Shown here: positions 52,955 to 62,308 of the stretch, one piece after another | How positions within the stretch are numbered: the first letter of the stretch is position 1 | How the letters are laid out: each line of letters starts with the position of its first letter | Source of the DNA: Pseudooceanicola onchidii | GTDB taxonomy: Bacteria; Pseudomonadota; Alphaproteobacteria; Rhodobacterales; Rhodobacteraceae | Direction of reading: 5' to 3' | DNA: 64,000 nucleotides | NCBI RefSeq assembly: GCF_004959925.1 | Contig: NZ_SPUW01000003.1 | Location: 496,001-560,000, forward strand | Position numbers and translations under genes: made by a program | The notes under the pieces: generated by a model | Seen by the model: the letters and a program-made list of their open reading frames with translations, nothing else | Told to the model about the DNA's origin: nothing | Database searches by the model: none

Positions 52955-54994
52955 TCAATCCCACATCGCAGTCATCTGCGCCGCCACGTTGATCCGCCCG
53001 GGCGCGGTGGCAGAGGCCCCGGCAACTGGAGTAGGTGCCCAGCTGAAGCAATCGAACTTGTAGAGCATGCCTTTTGGAATGAACCGTGTCCGCATCGCGT
53101 AGACATGCCGGTCGCCGTTCCGGGCCTGCTGAGTGACGTAGAACCTGAGCGGAACGCCCAACGTCAGGCGATCCTTTGCGCGGGTCATCGCGACATAAAG
53201 CAGGCGACGTTCCTCTTCGATCTCGGCGGTTGATCCCGTGCCGAGATCCGAAGGAATGCACCCGTCCACCGCATTCAAAAGATAGACAGACTTCCATTCC
53301 TGCCCCTTCGCCGAATGGATGGTGGACAAGATCAAGTAATCTTCGTCCCTCAGCGGAATTCCGGATTGGTCGCTGGTCGCATCAGGCGGATCGAGCGTGA
53401 GCTCGGTCAGGAACTTTTCGCGCGTGGGATAGCCCGCTGCGATCTGCTCCAGTTGGAGCAGGTCGGCGCGTCGCGCCTCGGCGTCTTCGTGGATACGGTC
53501 GAGATGCGGGTCATACCAGGCCCGCGCCAATCCGATGGCTGCGGGCCAGTCGGCCTTGGTCGTCACAGCTTCGACAAAAGCGGGCCAGTCGGCGGCGGTG
53601 CGGGCCGGGGGTTCGACCGTGTCGAGAACCAGCCGGGTATCCGCAGAGAGGTCGATGGCATCAAGGATACGGCCCGCCGCGACCGGCCCGATGCCGGGCA
53701 GGAGGTGCAGGACACGGAACCCCGCCACGCGGTCGCGCGGATTTTGGGCGAACCGGAGCATGGCCAGCAGGTCCTTGACGTGCGCGCTGTCAAGGAACTT
53801 GAGCCCGCCGAACTTCACGAAGGGCACGTTGCGCCGTGTAAGTTCCACCTCCAGCTGGCCGGAATGGCTTGCGGTGCGGAAGAGGACGGCCTGATCCTTG
53901 AGCGCCGTGCCCGTCTCGCGGTCTTCCAGCACCTTGTCGACGATATAGCGGGCCTGTTCGGTTTCGGACTGGACGGTGACGATCCGGGGCTTCTCGGCCG
54001 AGGCCCGTTCGGTCCAGAGATCCTTGGTGAACCGCTCGCGTGCCGCGCTGATCACCGCGTTGGCGGCATCGAGGATCGGCTTGGTCGACCGGTAGTTGCG
54101 GTCCAGCGTTACCACATCGGCTGCGGGCGTGTAGGTGGACGGAAAGTCGAGAATATTGCGCACGGTTGCGGCCCGGAAGGCATAGATCGACTGCGCATCG
54201 TCGCCCACGACTGTCAGGCCGCGACCATCCGGCTTCATCGCCTTGAGGATGCGCGCCTGAAGCCGGTTCGTGTCTTGGTATTCGTCGATCAGCACGTGGT
54301 CCCACTGCGCCCCGATGAAGGCGGCGAAATCCGCGTCGGACATGACCTGTGCCCAGGCCAGTAGCAGGTCGTCGTAGTCGAGGACGTTCTGTTCCTGCTT
54401 GGCGCGGACGTAGGCCCCGAAAAGCTGTTTCAACTCGGCCTCCCAGGTGATGCACCACGGGAAGTGATCCTTCAGCGTGTCTGCCAGCGGCTCCTCTGCG
54501 TTCACGACGCGGGAATAGATCGCGAGGCAAGTGCCCTTGGCCGGAAAGCGCTGTTCGGTTTTCGAAAAACCCAGCCCGTGACGGCAGAGGTTCATCAGAT
54601 CGGCGCTGTCTTCCCGGTCATGGATGGTGAAATCCGGGTTGAGGCCGATCCCCAGGGCATGTTCGCGCAGAAGCCGCGCGCCGATGGCGTGGAAGGTGCC
54701 GGCCCAGGTCAGCGCCTCGGCAGCATAGCCAGTGCCCATGGCCCGGCTGGTAATCCGCTCAACCCGGCGGGTGAGTTCGGTCGCCGCACGTCGGGAAAAG
54801 GTCATCAGGAGGAGGCGCCGCGGATCCGCCCCGTTGACCAGCAGGTGCGCGACTCGGTGCGCCAGCATGTTCGTCTTTCCCGAACCTGCCCCCGCGATGA
54901 CCAGCAACGGCGGGGGCAGGGCGTCTTTTCCGACGCCGTGGCACACGGCCTTGCGCTGGTTATCGTTCAGCTTGTCGAGATAGCCTGTCTGCAT
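52955..54994 (-). CDS. UvrD/Rep-family ATP-dependent DNA helicase
   Basis: A 679-residue superfamily 1A helicase: Walker A AGAGSGKT (residues 34-41), LLMTFSRRAATELTRRV (Ia), LIDEYQDTN (II), VVGDDAQSIYAFRAA (III), LDRNYRST (IV), STIHSAKGQEWKSVYL (V) and LLYVAMTRAKDRL (VI). It unwinds DNA 3'-5' and probably acts in repair or replication restart. It is shorter than UvrD proper (about 720) and lacks the Tudor-like tail. Convergent with the cytochrome gene (36-bp gap). A role in the island's mobility or defence is possible but unproven. Confidence 0.9.
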   Translation of the reverse strand: MQTGYLDKLNDNQRKAVCHGVGKDALPPPLLVIAGAGSGKTNMLAHRVAHLLVNGADPRRLLLMTFSRRAATELTRRVERITSRAMGTGYAAEALTWAGTFHAIGARLLREHALGIGLNPDFTIHDREDSADLMNLCRHGLGFSKTEQRFPAKGTCLAIYSRVVNAEEPLADTLKDHFPWCITWEAELKQLFGAYVRAKQEQNVLDYDDLLLAWAQVMSDADFAAFIGAQWDHVLIDEYQDTNRLQARILKAMKPDGRGLTVVGDDAQSIYAFRAATVRNILDFPSTYTPAADVVTLDRNYRSTKPILDAANAVISAARERFTKDLWTERASAEKPRIVTVQSETEQARYIVDKVLEDRETGTALKDQAVLFRTASHSGQLEVELTRRNVPFVKFGGLKFLDSAHVKDLLAMLRFAQNPRDRVAGFRVLHLLPGIGPVAAGRILDAIDLSADTRLVLDTVEPPARTAADWPAFVEAVTTKADWPAAIGLARAWYDPHLDRIHEDAEARRADLLQLEQIAAGYPTREKFLTELTLDPPDATSDQSGIPLRDEDYLILSTIHSAKGQEWKSVYLLNAVDGCIPSDLGTGSTAEIEEERRLLYVAMTRAKDRLTLGVPLRFYVTQQARNGDRHVYAMRTRFIPKGMLYKFDCFSWAPTPVAGASATAPGRINVAAQMTAMWD

Positions 54995-55088
54995 TGTCTT
55001 GCGCCCGCCTCGCTTCGGTATGCGCAGAGGTTAACAGATGTCGAACATAGGGTGAACATTTAAGTGGCGTGGGTCACGTTGGATACGG

Positions 55089-55121
55089 AAAAGCCCGCCG
55101 CTATCGAGGATCGCGACGGGC
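55089..55121 (-). terminator. Terminator of the PQQ dehydrogenase gene
   Basis: Minus-strand stem GCCCGTCGC/GCGGCGGGC (one G-U pair, 55093-55101 with 55113-55121) followed by TTTT. It lies 22 bp after the dehydrogenase stop. The rest of 54995-55143 has no gene. Confidence 0.75.
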
Positions 55122-55143
55122 CTTGGTATTCGAGAGCCAGAAC

Positions 55144-57270
55144 CTATTGCCCGGGTAGCGCCCAGGCCATCACTTCGTCCCCGACGGGGGTCTCCATGAA
55201 GTGGTGACCCATGGCCGTCACCATTACGTATTGCCGCCCGTCGACCTCATAGGTGATCGGGTTCGCCTGGCCACCCGCGGGCAGGACGGTCGACCAGAGT
55301 GTCTCACCGGTTTCGACATCGATGGCCCGGAACAGGTTGTCGGTGGCCGAAGCTATGAAGATGAGCCCGCCAGCGGTCACGACCGCGCCGCCGTTATTCG
55401 GCGTGCCGATGTCGAACGGCAGGAAAGACGGGATGCCAAAGGGACCATTGCGACGCGCGGTGCCAAGTGGACGATCCCAGAGCGTTTCACCCGTCGTCAT
55501 GTCGATGGCCCGGATGCCGCCATAGGGCGGGCGGGTGCAGGGCACACCGGTTACATCGTTGCGCCATCCGGCGTTCACGGCGATGCCGTAGGGGGATCCA
55601 GCCTGCGGATCGGCGGCCCCTTCGGCGCCACCTTCGCTTGCGCCCTGCTGTTCGTTGATCGGTTTCGAAGTCACCTGATCGCGCGGCACCAGCTGGTTGT
55701 AGTTGGGCACGTCGTTGTAGTTGGCAATCAGGATGCCGCGTTCCGTGTCGACGGCGACAGACCCCCAGTCCGACCCGCCGTTGTAGCCCGGATACTGGAT
55801 CCACGGCTTATCGGCCGAGGGGGGCGTGTAGAAGCCGTCATAGTTGGCGCGGCGGAACTGGATGCGGCACCAGAGCTGGTCGATGGGCGAAAAACCCCAC
55901 ATGTCCTTTTCCTCAAGCGCGTCCTTGCGCAGCGTGTGCCATTCGCTGACAGGCTGGGTTTCGGAGATGAAATCAGGCTCCACCTCGCCCGTGGGGAGAT
56001 CGGTCAACTCGCCGACAGGTGTCAGCGGTTCGCCGGTTTCACGGTTCAGGATGTAGATGTCGCCCTGCTTCGACGGCAGCAACACGGCGGGTGTGCCCTG
56101 ATAGTCCAGCAGCGTCGCCTGCGATCCAAGGTCATAGTCCCAAACGTCGCGGCGCACGGTCTGGAAGTGCCAGACGTCTTCACCGGTGGTCACGTCGATG
56201 GCGACAAGCGACGAGGCGTATTCATTCTCGGCCTCGCTGCGGTTCGAGCCGTAGTAGTCGACGGAGGAGTTGCCGAGCGGCAGATAAACGTAGCCGAGTT
56301 CTTCGTCTGCGACGCCGGCGGTCCACATGTTGGGCGTGCCTCGGGTGTAGGTCTCGCCCTCGGCCGGGCCATTGCGGTTCCGATCGGGCGCGGCAAGGTC
56401 CCATGCCCAGGCCAGGTCGCCTGTGACGGCGTCGTAGCCACGGATGACGCCCGAGGGTGCGTCTTCGGCCTGGCCGTCCTTGACCTGTGCGCCGGTCACG
56501 ATGATGCCGCGCACGATCGTCGGCGGGGCGGTGACGGCATACCATCCGGGCACCTTTTCGCCGATGCCCTCCCAAAGATCGACCTGACCGTCGGTGCCGA
56601 AGTCCGCGCAGGGTTCGCCGGTTCGTGCGTCCACGGCGATCAACCGCGCGTCCAGCGTGCCTTCGATCACCCGCAGCGCACAGGCGTCGTTTTCGGCCGC
56701 GTCGGGGTTGCGATAGACGGATACGCCGCGACAGGTGGCGCCATAGGGGATCGCCTCGTTCGCGACACCGGGATCGTGGCGCCAGTTTTCCTCACCGGTT
56801 GCCGCGTCGACCGAGATCAGGATGTTCATGGCAGAACACATCAGCAGATCGTCCCCGATCTTGAGGGGCGTGACCTCGGGGGAGTATTTCCCTTCGGCCG
56901 AGCCCTCGGGAAGGTCCTGTGTGTGATAGGTGAACGCGGGTTCAAGTTTGGCAACGTTGCCGCGCGTAATCTGCGACAGGGGCGAATAGCGGGTCGCCCG
57001 GGCATCGCCGCCATAATAGGGCCAGTCGGCCCCGACAGTCATTTCGGGCTGAGGACCATCGGTGGCCGCCTCTTCGGTGGTGGTGCCGCCCGTGTCCTCT
57101 GCCGAGACATCCTGCGAAGCGGTGCCGGACTGGGGTTCGGATGCAGCGGGCGAAGTTGCTGAAGGGGCGTCAGACTGCGATTGCGCGACGGCGGGCATTG
57201 CGAAAGACGACAGGGAAAGTGCGAGGGTCGCCGCGATGAAACAACGCGCGGGAACAGGTGTATGGGTCAT
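55144..57270 (-). CDS. gcd: PQQ-dependent glucose-type dehydrogenase, catalytic (periplasmic) part
   Basis: The 708-residue protein has a Sec signal (MTHTPVPARCFIAATLALSL, cleaved near AVAQ), a Ser/Thr/Glu-rich linker to about residue 70, then a PQQ beta-propeller: DWPYYGGDARATRYSPLSQI, NEAIPYGATCRGVSVY, GDLAWAWD and RDVWDYDLGSQ. The pattern is that of the membrane glucose dehydrogenase family, normally about 800 residues with five helices at the N-terminus. Here the helices are encoded by the overlapping upstream gene. It oxidises a sugar or polyol and passes electrons to quinone. Confidence 0.88.
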   Translation of the reverse strand: MTHTPVPARCFIAATLALSLSSFAMPAVAQSQSDAPSATSPAASEPQSGTASQDVSAEDTGGTTTEEAATDGPQPEMTVGADWPYYGGDARATRYSPLSQITRGNVAKLEPAFTYHTQDLPEGSAEGKYSPEVTPLKIGDDLLMCSAMNILISVDAATGEENWRHDPGVANEAIPYGATCRGVSVYRNPDAAENDACALRVIEGTLDARLIAVDARTGEPCADFGTDGQVDLWEGIGEKVPGWYAVTAPPTIVRGIIVTGAQVKDGQAEDAPSGVIRGYDAVTGDLAWAWDLAAPDRNRNGPAEGETYTRGTPNMWTAGVADEELGYVYLPLGNSSVDYYGSNRSEAENEYASSLVAIDVTTGEDVWHFQTVRRDVWDYDLGSQATLLDYQGTPAVLLPSKQGDIYILNRETGEPLTPVGELTDLPTGEVEPDFISETQPVSEWHTLRKDALEEKDMWGFSPIDQLWCRIQFRRANYDGFYTPPSADKPWIQYPGYNGGSDWGSVAVDTERGILIANYNDVPNYNQLVPRDQVTSKPINEQQGASEGGAEGAADPQAGSPYGIAVNAGWRNDVTGVPCTRPPYGGIRAIDMTTGETLWDRPLGTARRNGPFGIPSFLPFDIGTPNNGGAVVTAGGLIFIASATDNLFRAIDVETGETLWSTVLPAGGQANPITYEVDGRQYVMVTAMGHHFMETPVGDEVMAWALPGQ

Positions 57271-57656
57271 ATCGATTTGGTCCGATGGCGGGCGAGGGAA
57301 GGGATGCAGAGAAGGACGAGGATGAGGATCAGCGTCGGAGCCACGAGCCGAGGGACCTGGGCCCACCAGTCATTGCCAACTTCCCACCATGCCCACATGG
57401 CCGTGCCGAACCAGACAGCGCAGTAGACCCAGACGGCCTCGAGCATGTAGCGGTTCAACATCAATCCGGTGAGCAACAGGCCCAGCCCGGCAAGTCCATA
57501 ATACCAGCTGCCCCCGAGGAGGATCAGCCACATCCCGCCCGCGAAGATGACCAGACCGAGTAATACATTCAGCCAGCCAAGGATTTTCACGCCCCAAATG
57601 GTGTCGGTCACCGGGGCCGATGTTTCGCTCTGAACATCGGTTGATATGTGGGACAT
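57267..57656 (-). CDS. Membrane-anchor part of a PQQ glucose dehydrogenase, split gene
   Basis: The 129-residue protein has about five hydrophobic segments, with GGMWLILLGGSWYYGLAGLG, WEVGNDWWAQVPRLVAPTLI near the end. This is the N-terminal membrane domain of quinoprotein glucose dehydrogenase (Gcd), here a separate gene. It overlaps the catalytic gene by 4 bp (ATGA), so the two products likely assemble into one quinone-reducing enzyme. It follows an exact EcfG-type promoter. Confidence 0.85.
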   Translation of the reverse strand: MSHISTDVQSETSAPVTDTIWGVKILGWLNVLLGLVIFAGGMWLILLGGSWYYGLAGLGLLLTGLMLNRYMLEAVWVYCAVWFGTAMWAWWEVGNDWWAQVPRLVAPTLILILVLLCIPSLARHRTKSI

Positions 57657-57713
57657 GGTGTCTCCGAAATGTTGTGAGTTTTCGACTTGGAGCCTAACGG
57701 CATCCATTGGATG

Positions 57714-57738
57714 AACGGCAGAGCAACGGAATGGTTCC
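57714..57738 (-). promoter_or_regulatory. EcfG-type promoter of the split gcd operon
   Basis: Minus strand: GGAAC (57734-57738), 16-bp spacer, CGTT (57714-57717), an exact match, about 58 bp before the anchor gene start. It lies in the 115-bp gap after exoD. Confidence 0.65.
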
Positions 57739-57771
57739 GAGCGGCTTCGTTTGGGTCGCAAGGACCGCAGG

Positions 57772-58353
57772 TCAGAGCAGGTAGAAGGTCACCGGGACAA
57801 CGCTCAGGAAACACAGGGCAATCAGCAGCAGGATGCCGTCGCGGGTGAGAAGTCCCGCCGCGAAGCAGGCGATGACGGCCGATGCGATCGAGCCTGACGT
57901 GGGCACCACCTCCATGAACGGCATGAAAAGGGTCAGCCCGAGGACGAGGATCATGGGAAGCCATAGCCATGGCCGGTGAAACAGAAAAGACATGCGTGGT
58001 CTGAGAACCTTTTCGATCCGCCGAACGACAGGTCTTAGCCAGCGGATGCCTTTTTGCAGTTTGTCGGTGTCGAGACGGCGTCTCGTGATCAAGTTGGGCA
58101 GCCAGACGCTTTTGCGACCGACCATCATCTGCACCACCAGAATGAACGCGATGACTGCGACCACGGCAGTGACGCCAGGAATTGCGCTGGCCGGAGAGGT
58201 CGAGATCAGACTGAAAACCAGCAGAAGTGAGGCAAAAGACGCATGTCCCAAGGCGTCGATGATCTTCTCGACACTCACCTTGTCGCCGTCGGCGACGCCC
58301 TCGAGCTTGTCGAGAACGTCGCTGATTGCATGATCTGACGCGTCTTCCTGCAC
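57772..58353 (-). CDS. exoD: ExoD-family membrane protein
   Basis: The 193-residue protein has the ExoD pattern: VSVEKIIDALGHASFASLLLV, then hydrophobic segments at about residues 55-76, 125-145 and 150-190, with RPWLWLPMILVLGL. ExoD was first linked to exopolysaccharide production and alkaline tolerance in Rhizobium. It follows paoC by 1 bp and so is probably in the paoABC operon. Its role there is unclear. Confidence 0.85.
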   Translation of the reverse strand: MQEDASDHAISDVLDKLEGVADGDKVSVEKIIDALGHASFASLLLVFSLISTSPASAIPGVTAVVAVIAFILVVQMMVGRKSVWLPNLITRRRLDTDKLQKGIRWLRPVVRRIEKVLRPRMSFLFHRPWLWLPMILVLGLTLFMPFMEVVPTSGSIASAVIACFAAGLLTRDGILLLIALCFLSVVPVTFYLL

Positions 58354-58354
58354 G

Positions 58355-60550
58355 TCAGTATCCCGCTTTTGTCATTGCGGCGATGACCTTGTCCGGCGTC
58401 GCTGGAAGGTCCCTGATCCTCGCCCCGGTGGCATGATGGATCGCGTTGATGATCGCGGCACCCGCGCCGCAGATGCCCAATTCTCCAATGCCTTTCGCCT
58501 GCATCGGCCCCGCCCAGTCGTCACGTTCGTCGACGAAGAGCACCTCAAGGTCAGGCACATCCGCGTTCACCGGGACGTGGTATCCGGCAAGGTCGCGATT
58601 GACGATATGGCCATCGCGGCGGTCATGGGTCAGCTCCTCGGTCAGCGCCATGCCGATGCCCCATGTCATGCCGCCGTGGCATTGTGAACGAGCCGTTCGG
58701 GGATTGAGAATGCGGCCGCAGGCAAAACTGCCCAGCATGCGACGGACGCGAACCTCGCCGGTGACGTCGGACACGGCGACTTCGGCAAAATGCGCTCCGA
58801 ACGTCGCCTGTCTAACCTTTTCGAAGGCGTCGCCCGGCTCGACATGGCCATGGCCGGTGATCTCATCAGACAGAAGATCGCCGAGTGAGGTCCGGGTATT
58901 GCCACAGGTGGCGATGCCATCCTGCAAGGTCAGATCCCCTTCTGCGCAGCCAAGTCGGTCTGCGATCTGCTGTCGGATCTCCATGGCGGCAAGCCACACG
59001 GCGGTGCCAGTCGAGGCGGCACCAAAGCTGCCGCCGGACCCGGACCCGGGCGGGAAACGTGTGTCGCCCAGTTCGACGGTGACCTGGTCCATGGGCTGAC
59101 CCAGCAGTTCGGCAGCGATCTGCTGAAAGATCGCATAACTGCCCGTGCCGATATCGGTCATGTCGGATTGAACGGTTGCGCCGCTTTCGGAAAGCACGAT
59201 GCGGGCTTCCGCCTCTATCACCATGTTGACGCGGAAGGCGGCGGACATGCCCGTGCCGGTCCACCACTCCCCGTCGCGATGCTGCCGCGGCTTGTCGGGG
59301 CGAGAGCCCCACCCGAAAGCCTCCGCCCCCTGTTTCAAAGCGCTTTCGAGGCGATGCGACGAGAACGGCTTGCCAGACTCGGGGTCCTTGTCCGGGATAT
59401 TCTTCAACCGCAGCTCGACCGGGTCGACGCCGGTGGCCACGGCCAGTTCGTCCATGGCGATTTCGAACGCGGTGACGCCGACGGATTCACCCGGGGCGCG
59501 GACGGACCCGGCAGCGGGGCGATGGATGCGGGCGATTTCGAGCCCCAGCTTCCGGTTTGCCGCCGCATAGGCAAAATGGCTGCCCTGAATAACCGGCTCG
59601 GAAAAGTCCTCCTCCGGCAGTTGAGAAACCAACGCTTCGTGACCAAGGCCAACCAGCTTGCCGTCCTTTGACGCTGCCAATCGGATGTGTTGGCGCGTCT
59701 CGGACCTGCGCGTATTGACCTCGAACACCTGGCGCCGGTGCTGGACCACACGGACAGGTTGGCCAAGCTCCATCGCGGCCAGCGCGGCGGCCACGCAATC
59801 CGCAGATATCCCAAGCTTGGAGCCGAACCCGCCGCCCACGTAGGGTGCGAGCAGCCGCACCTTTTCGGAAGGCAGCCCGACCGAGTCGGCCAATTCGTTC
59901 TTGTTGAATTTCAACATCTGAAGCGCGCCGCGAAGCGTAAGGGTGTCGCCATCCCAGTCGGCCGTGGCCGCGTGCGGCTCCATCGCCGCCGACACCATCG
60001 CGGGCGTGGTGTAGGTCTCGTCGATCAGAACATCTGCGTCGGCAAAGGTGATGTCCGGGTCACCCAGAATTGTCTGTTTGTCGTCAGGCTGTTCTGGGGT
60101 GACTTCGTCCGGGGTTGCCGGCTTCACCACGCCGTCGACCGATACGATCAGCGCATGTGCGGCATGGGTTGCGGTCTCAAAAGTTTCGGCGACGACCAGG
60201 GCAATCGGCTGTCCGACATAGTCGGCGTGATCCACGCCCTGAACCGGCGCCTTGTTCGCGGTGCCTTGGGCTGCGTTCCGGATCATCTTCGGATGGCTCA
60301 TGACCTTGCGGACGCCGGGCATGGCCTCGACCTCGGCGAGGTTCGACAGCATCACTGTCCCGGTCGCCGGGGCCCGGACGAGCACCCCGTGCAACAGCCC
60401 ATCCGGATCGGTTTCGGCCGCATAGGTCGCGCGACCCGCCACCTTCAGCCATCCGTCCGGTCGATCTTGTTCATGGCCAAGGATGCCCTGGGGCAGTTGG
60501 TCCGCGCGGTGGTCTTCGAACGGCGTGTCGAGTTTCAGATCGAGGGTCAT
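58355..60550 (-). CDS. paoC: Molybdopterin-binding subunit of an aldehyde oxidoreductase (PaoC type)
   Basis: The 731-residue large subunit of the xanthine dehydrogenase family carries the molybdopterin cytosine dinucleotide site and the catalytic Glu in [14 protein letters not shown] near the end. [26 protein letters not shown] and [13 protein letters not shown] are family motifs. Aldehydes are oxidised to acids. It overlaps paoB by 4 bp. Length and subunit set (small, medium, large) match E. coli PaoABC. Confidence 0.9.
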   Translation of the reverse strand: MTLDLKLDTPFEDHRADQLPQGILGHEQDRPDGWLKVAGRATYAAETDPDGLLHGVLVRAPATGTVMLSNLAEVEAMPGVRKVMSHPKMIRNAAQGTANKAPVQGVDHADYVGQPIALVVAETFETATHAAHALIVSVDGVVKPATPDEVTPEQPDDKQTILGDPDITFADADVLIDETYTTPAMVSAAMEPHAATADWDGDTLTLRGALQMLKFNKNELADSVGLPSEKVRLLAPYVGGGFGSKLGISADCVAAALAAMELGQPVRVVQHRRQVFEVNTRRSETRQHIRLAASKDGKLVGLGHEALVSQLPEEDFSEPVIQGSHFAYAAANRKLGLEIARIHRPAAGSVRAPGESVGVTAFEIAMDELAVATGVDPVELRLKNIPDKDPESGKPFSSHRLESALKQGAEAFGWGSRPDKPRQHRDGEWWTGTGMSAAFRVNMVIEAEARIVLSESGATVQSDMTDIGTGSYAIFQQIAAELLGQPMDQVTVELGDTRFPPGSGSGGSFGAASTGTAVWLAAMEIRQQIADRLGCAEGDLTLQDGIATCGNTRTSLGDLLSDEITGHGHVEPGDAFEKVRQATFGAHFAEVAVSDVTGEVRVRRMLGSFACGRILNPRTARSQCHGGMTWGIGMALTEELTHDRRDGHIVNRDLAGYHVPVNADVPDLEVLFVDERDDWAGPMQAKGIGELGICGAGAAIINAIHHATGARIRDLPATPDKVIAAMTKAGY

Positions 60551-61518
60551 TGCACGGCCTCCGTCAGGGTTGATGACAACAGGCGGTGCACAAGGTCGGC
60601 CTTGAACTCAAGCCCCTCCAACAGCCGCGCGTCCGAAAGCAGCAGATCACCGGCCTTCTGGATCAGCTGGTCGTCGACCGTTTGGCCGCGCATCATGTCT
60701 TCGACCCGTGTGTCGCGCCACGGACGGGCACCGATACCGCCGAAGGCGAGAGCGATGTTTTCGATCTTCCCGTCTCGCGCGTTGATGACCGATGCGATCG
60801 ACACCAAGGCGAAGGCATAGGACGCGCGGTCCCTGATTTTGCGATAGGACTGTTGCCCGCCCGTCGGCTTGGGCAGGACGACAGCGGTTATGATGTCCCC
60901 GGGTTCCAGGCTTGTTTCGATGTGGGGGGTCGTGCCGGGGAGGCGATAGAAATCGTCCAAGGGTCGCAGGTGCCGCGTCCCGTCAAGCGACTCTATTTCA
61001 ACCTGCGCATCCAGGACCCGCAAGGCCACGGCCATATCGGATGGATGCAGGGCAACGCAGTCATCCGATGTGCCCAATATCGCGTGGTTGCGCAACTCGC
61101 CCCCGATCGCCGCGCATCCGCTGCCAGGCGTGCGTTTGTTGCACGATGTATCCCTGTCGTAGAAATACGGGCACCTCGTCCTTTGCAAGAGATTGCCGCC
61201 GGTGGTTGCTTTGTTGCGCAACTGTCCGGAGGCGCCTGCCAACAACGCGCGGGAGAGCACAGGATAATCGCGCCTGACCCGCAGGTCAGCGGCGAGGTCC
61301 GAATTGGTGACCATCGCACCGATGTAGAGACCGCCGTCATGATCGCGAATGTCGTTGAGGTCCAACCGGGAAATGTCCACAACCGCGCCGGGCGTCATGA
61401 CCTCCAGCTTCATGAGGTCGATGAGGTTAGTGCCGCCCGCGATGACAGTCCCACCCTCGTGCAATGCCCGTTGCGCGGTTTGCAGATCGTCGGCTCGCGT
61501 GTAATCAAACGGCTTCAT
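60547..61518 (-). CDS. paoB: FAD-binding subunit of aldehyde oxidoreductase (PaoB type)
   Basis: The 323-residue subunit has the FAD motif [14 protein letters not shown] (residues 24-37) and [18 protein letters not shown]. It also has extra cysteines (RCPYFYD...SCNK...GSGCAA, near 117-137) that in PaoB bind an additional [4Fe-4S] cluster, which separates this enzyme from ordinary xanthine dehydrogenases. It passes electrons from the 2Fe-2S clusters to FAD. Overlaps both neighbours by 4 bp. Confidence 0.9.
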   Translation of the reverse strand: MKPFDYTRADDLQTAQRALHEGGTVIAGGTNLIDLMKLEVMTPGAVVDISRLDLNDIRDHDGGLYIGAMVTNSDLAADLRVRRDYPVLSRALLAGASGQLRNKATTGGNLLQRTRCPYFYDRDTSCNKRTPGSGCAAIGGELRNHAILGTSDDCVALHPSDMAVALRVLDAQVEIESLDGTRHLRPLDDFYRLPGTTPHIETSLEPGDIITAVVLPKPTGGQQSYRKIRDRASYAFALVSIASVINARDGKIENIALAFGGIGARPWRDTRVEDMMRGQTVDDQLIQKAGDLLLSDARLLEGLEFKADLVHRLLSSTLTEAVQ

Positions 61519-62039
61519 TCTGCGGCCTCCCGATGGACGGTGCCATCCTCCGCCACGCTCAGGATCGCCTTGCTGATGCCGGGGTAGCAGGAGCAGCGGC
61601 AGATATTGCCGCTCATCCGTTCGGCCAACTCTTCGCGGGTTAATTCGACCGGACCTTCGAGGTCGGCGCTCACGTGGCTGGGCCAGCCTCTGGCGATCTC
61701 GTCAAGGACCGCGGTCGCCGAGCAGAGTTGTCCCGGGGTGCAATAACCGCACTGCATGCCATCGTGACGCACGAAGGCCGCCTGAAGCGGTGACCTGCCG
61801 TCGGACGACAAACCTTCGACAGTTGTGATTTCGTCACCGTCGTGCATCACGGCGAGGCTGAGGCATGCGTTTATGCGCTGGCCGTTCACGAGCACGGTGC
61901 AGGCACCGCACTGGCCGTGATCGCAGCCTTTCTTGCTTCCCGTCAGCTTCAGCTGATCGCGCAACGCATCTAATAGCGTGACACGTGTATCGAGATCGAG
62001 GGCGTGAGGCCGGCCGTTCACTGTCAGGTTTGTGTTCAT
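61515..62039 (-). CDS. paoA: 2Fe-2S subunit of aldehyde oxidoreductase (PaoA type)
   Basis: The 174-residue subunit has a plant-type ferredoxin site ([21 protein letters not shown]) and a second cluster site ([10 protein letters not shown] and [10 protein letters not shown]). The ATG at 62039 is chosen because AAGGA lies 7 bases upstream and the EcfG-type promoter ends about 30 bp before it; the ATG at 62054 lacks a ribosome site. It has no Tat signal, unlike E. coli PaoA, so the enzyme is probably cytoplasmic. First gene of paoA-B-C-exoD. Confidence 0.9.
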   Translation of the reverse strand: MNTNLTVNGRPHALDLDTRVTLLDALRDQLKLTGSKKGCDHGQCGACTVLVNGQRINACLSLAVMHDGDEITTVEGLSSDGRSPLQAAFVRHDGMQCGYCTPGQLCSATAVLDEIARGWPSHVSADLEGPVELTREELAERMSGNICRCSCYPGISKAILSVAEDGTVHREAAE

Positions 62040-62068
62040 TTGATCGTCCTTCATGAGGTTAAGAAGGA

Positions 62069-62093
62069 AACGATCGAGATTGCGTGACGTTCC
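62069..62093 (-). promoter_or_regulatory. EcfG-type promoter of paoABC-exoD
   Basis: Minus strand: GGAAC (62089-62093), 16-bp spacer, CGTT (62069-62072), an exact match. The predicted start near 62062 gives a leader of about 23 nt to the paoA ATG. The remainder of 62094-62308 shows no gene. Confidence 0.65.
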
Positions 62094-62308
62094 GTTTTGT
62101 TTTCCGCGCCGCTCAACATTGCGACGACGTAATTGGTGCCTCCTGCATGAGGTCCGCATGGTGGAGATTAGCAGCGGCTGGGTCTCGGTAGTCTCTGAAC
62201 GGGTCAGCGAGTAAGTAGTTCCTCGAAGCTGCACACCAATGCCCGACTCCTTTCCAAGGGCCGGGCTGGGTAATCTATCTACGTTCGGCGTGTTTCTGAG
62301 AGGGAACG

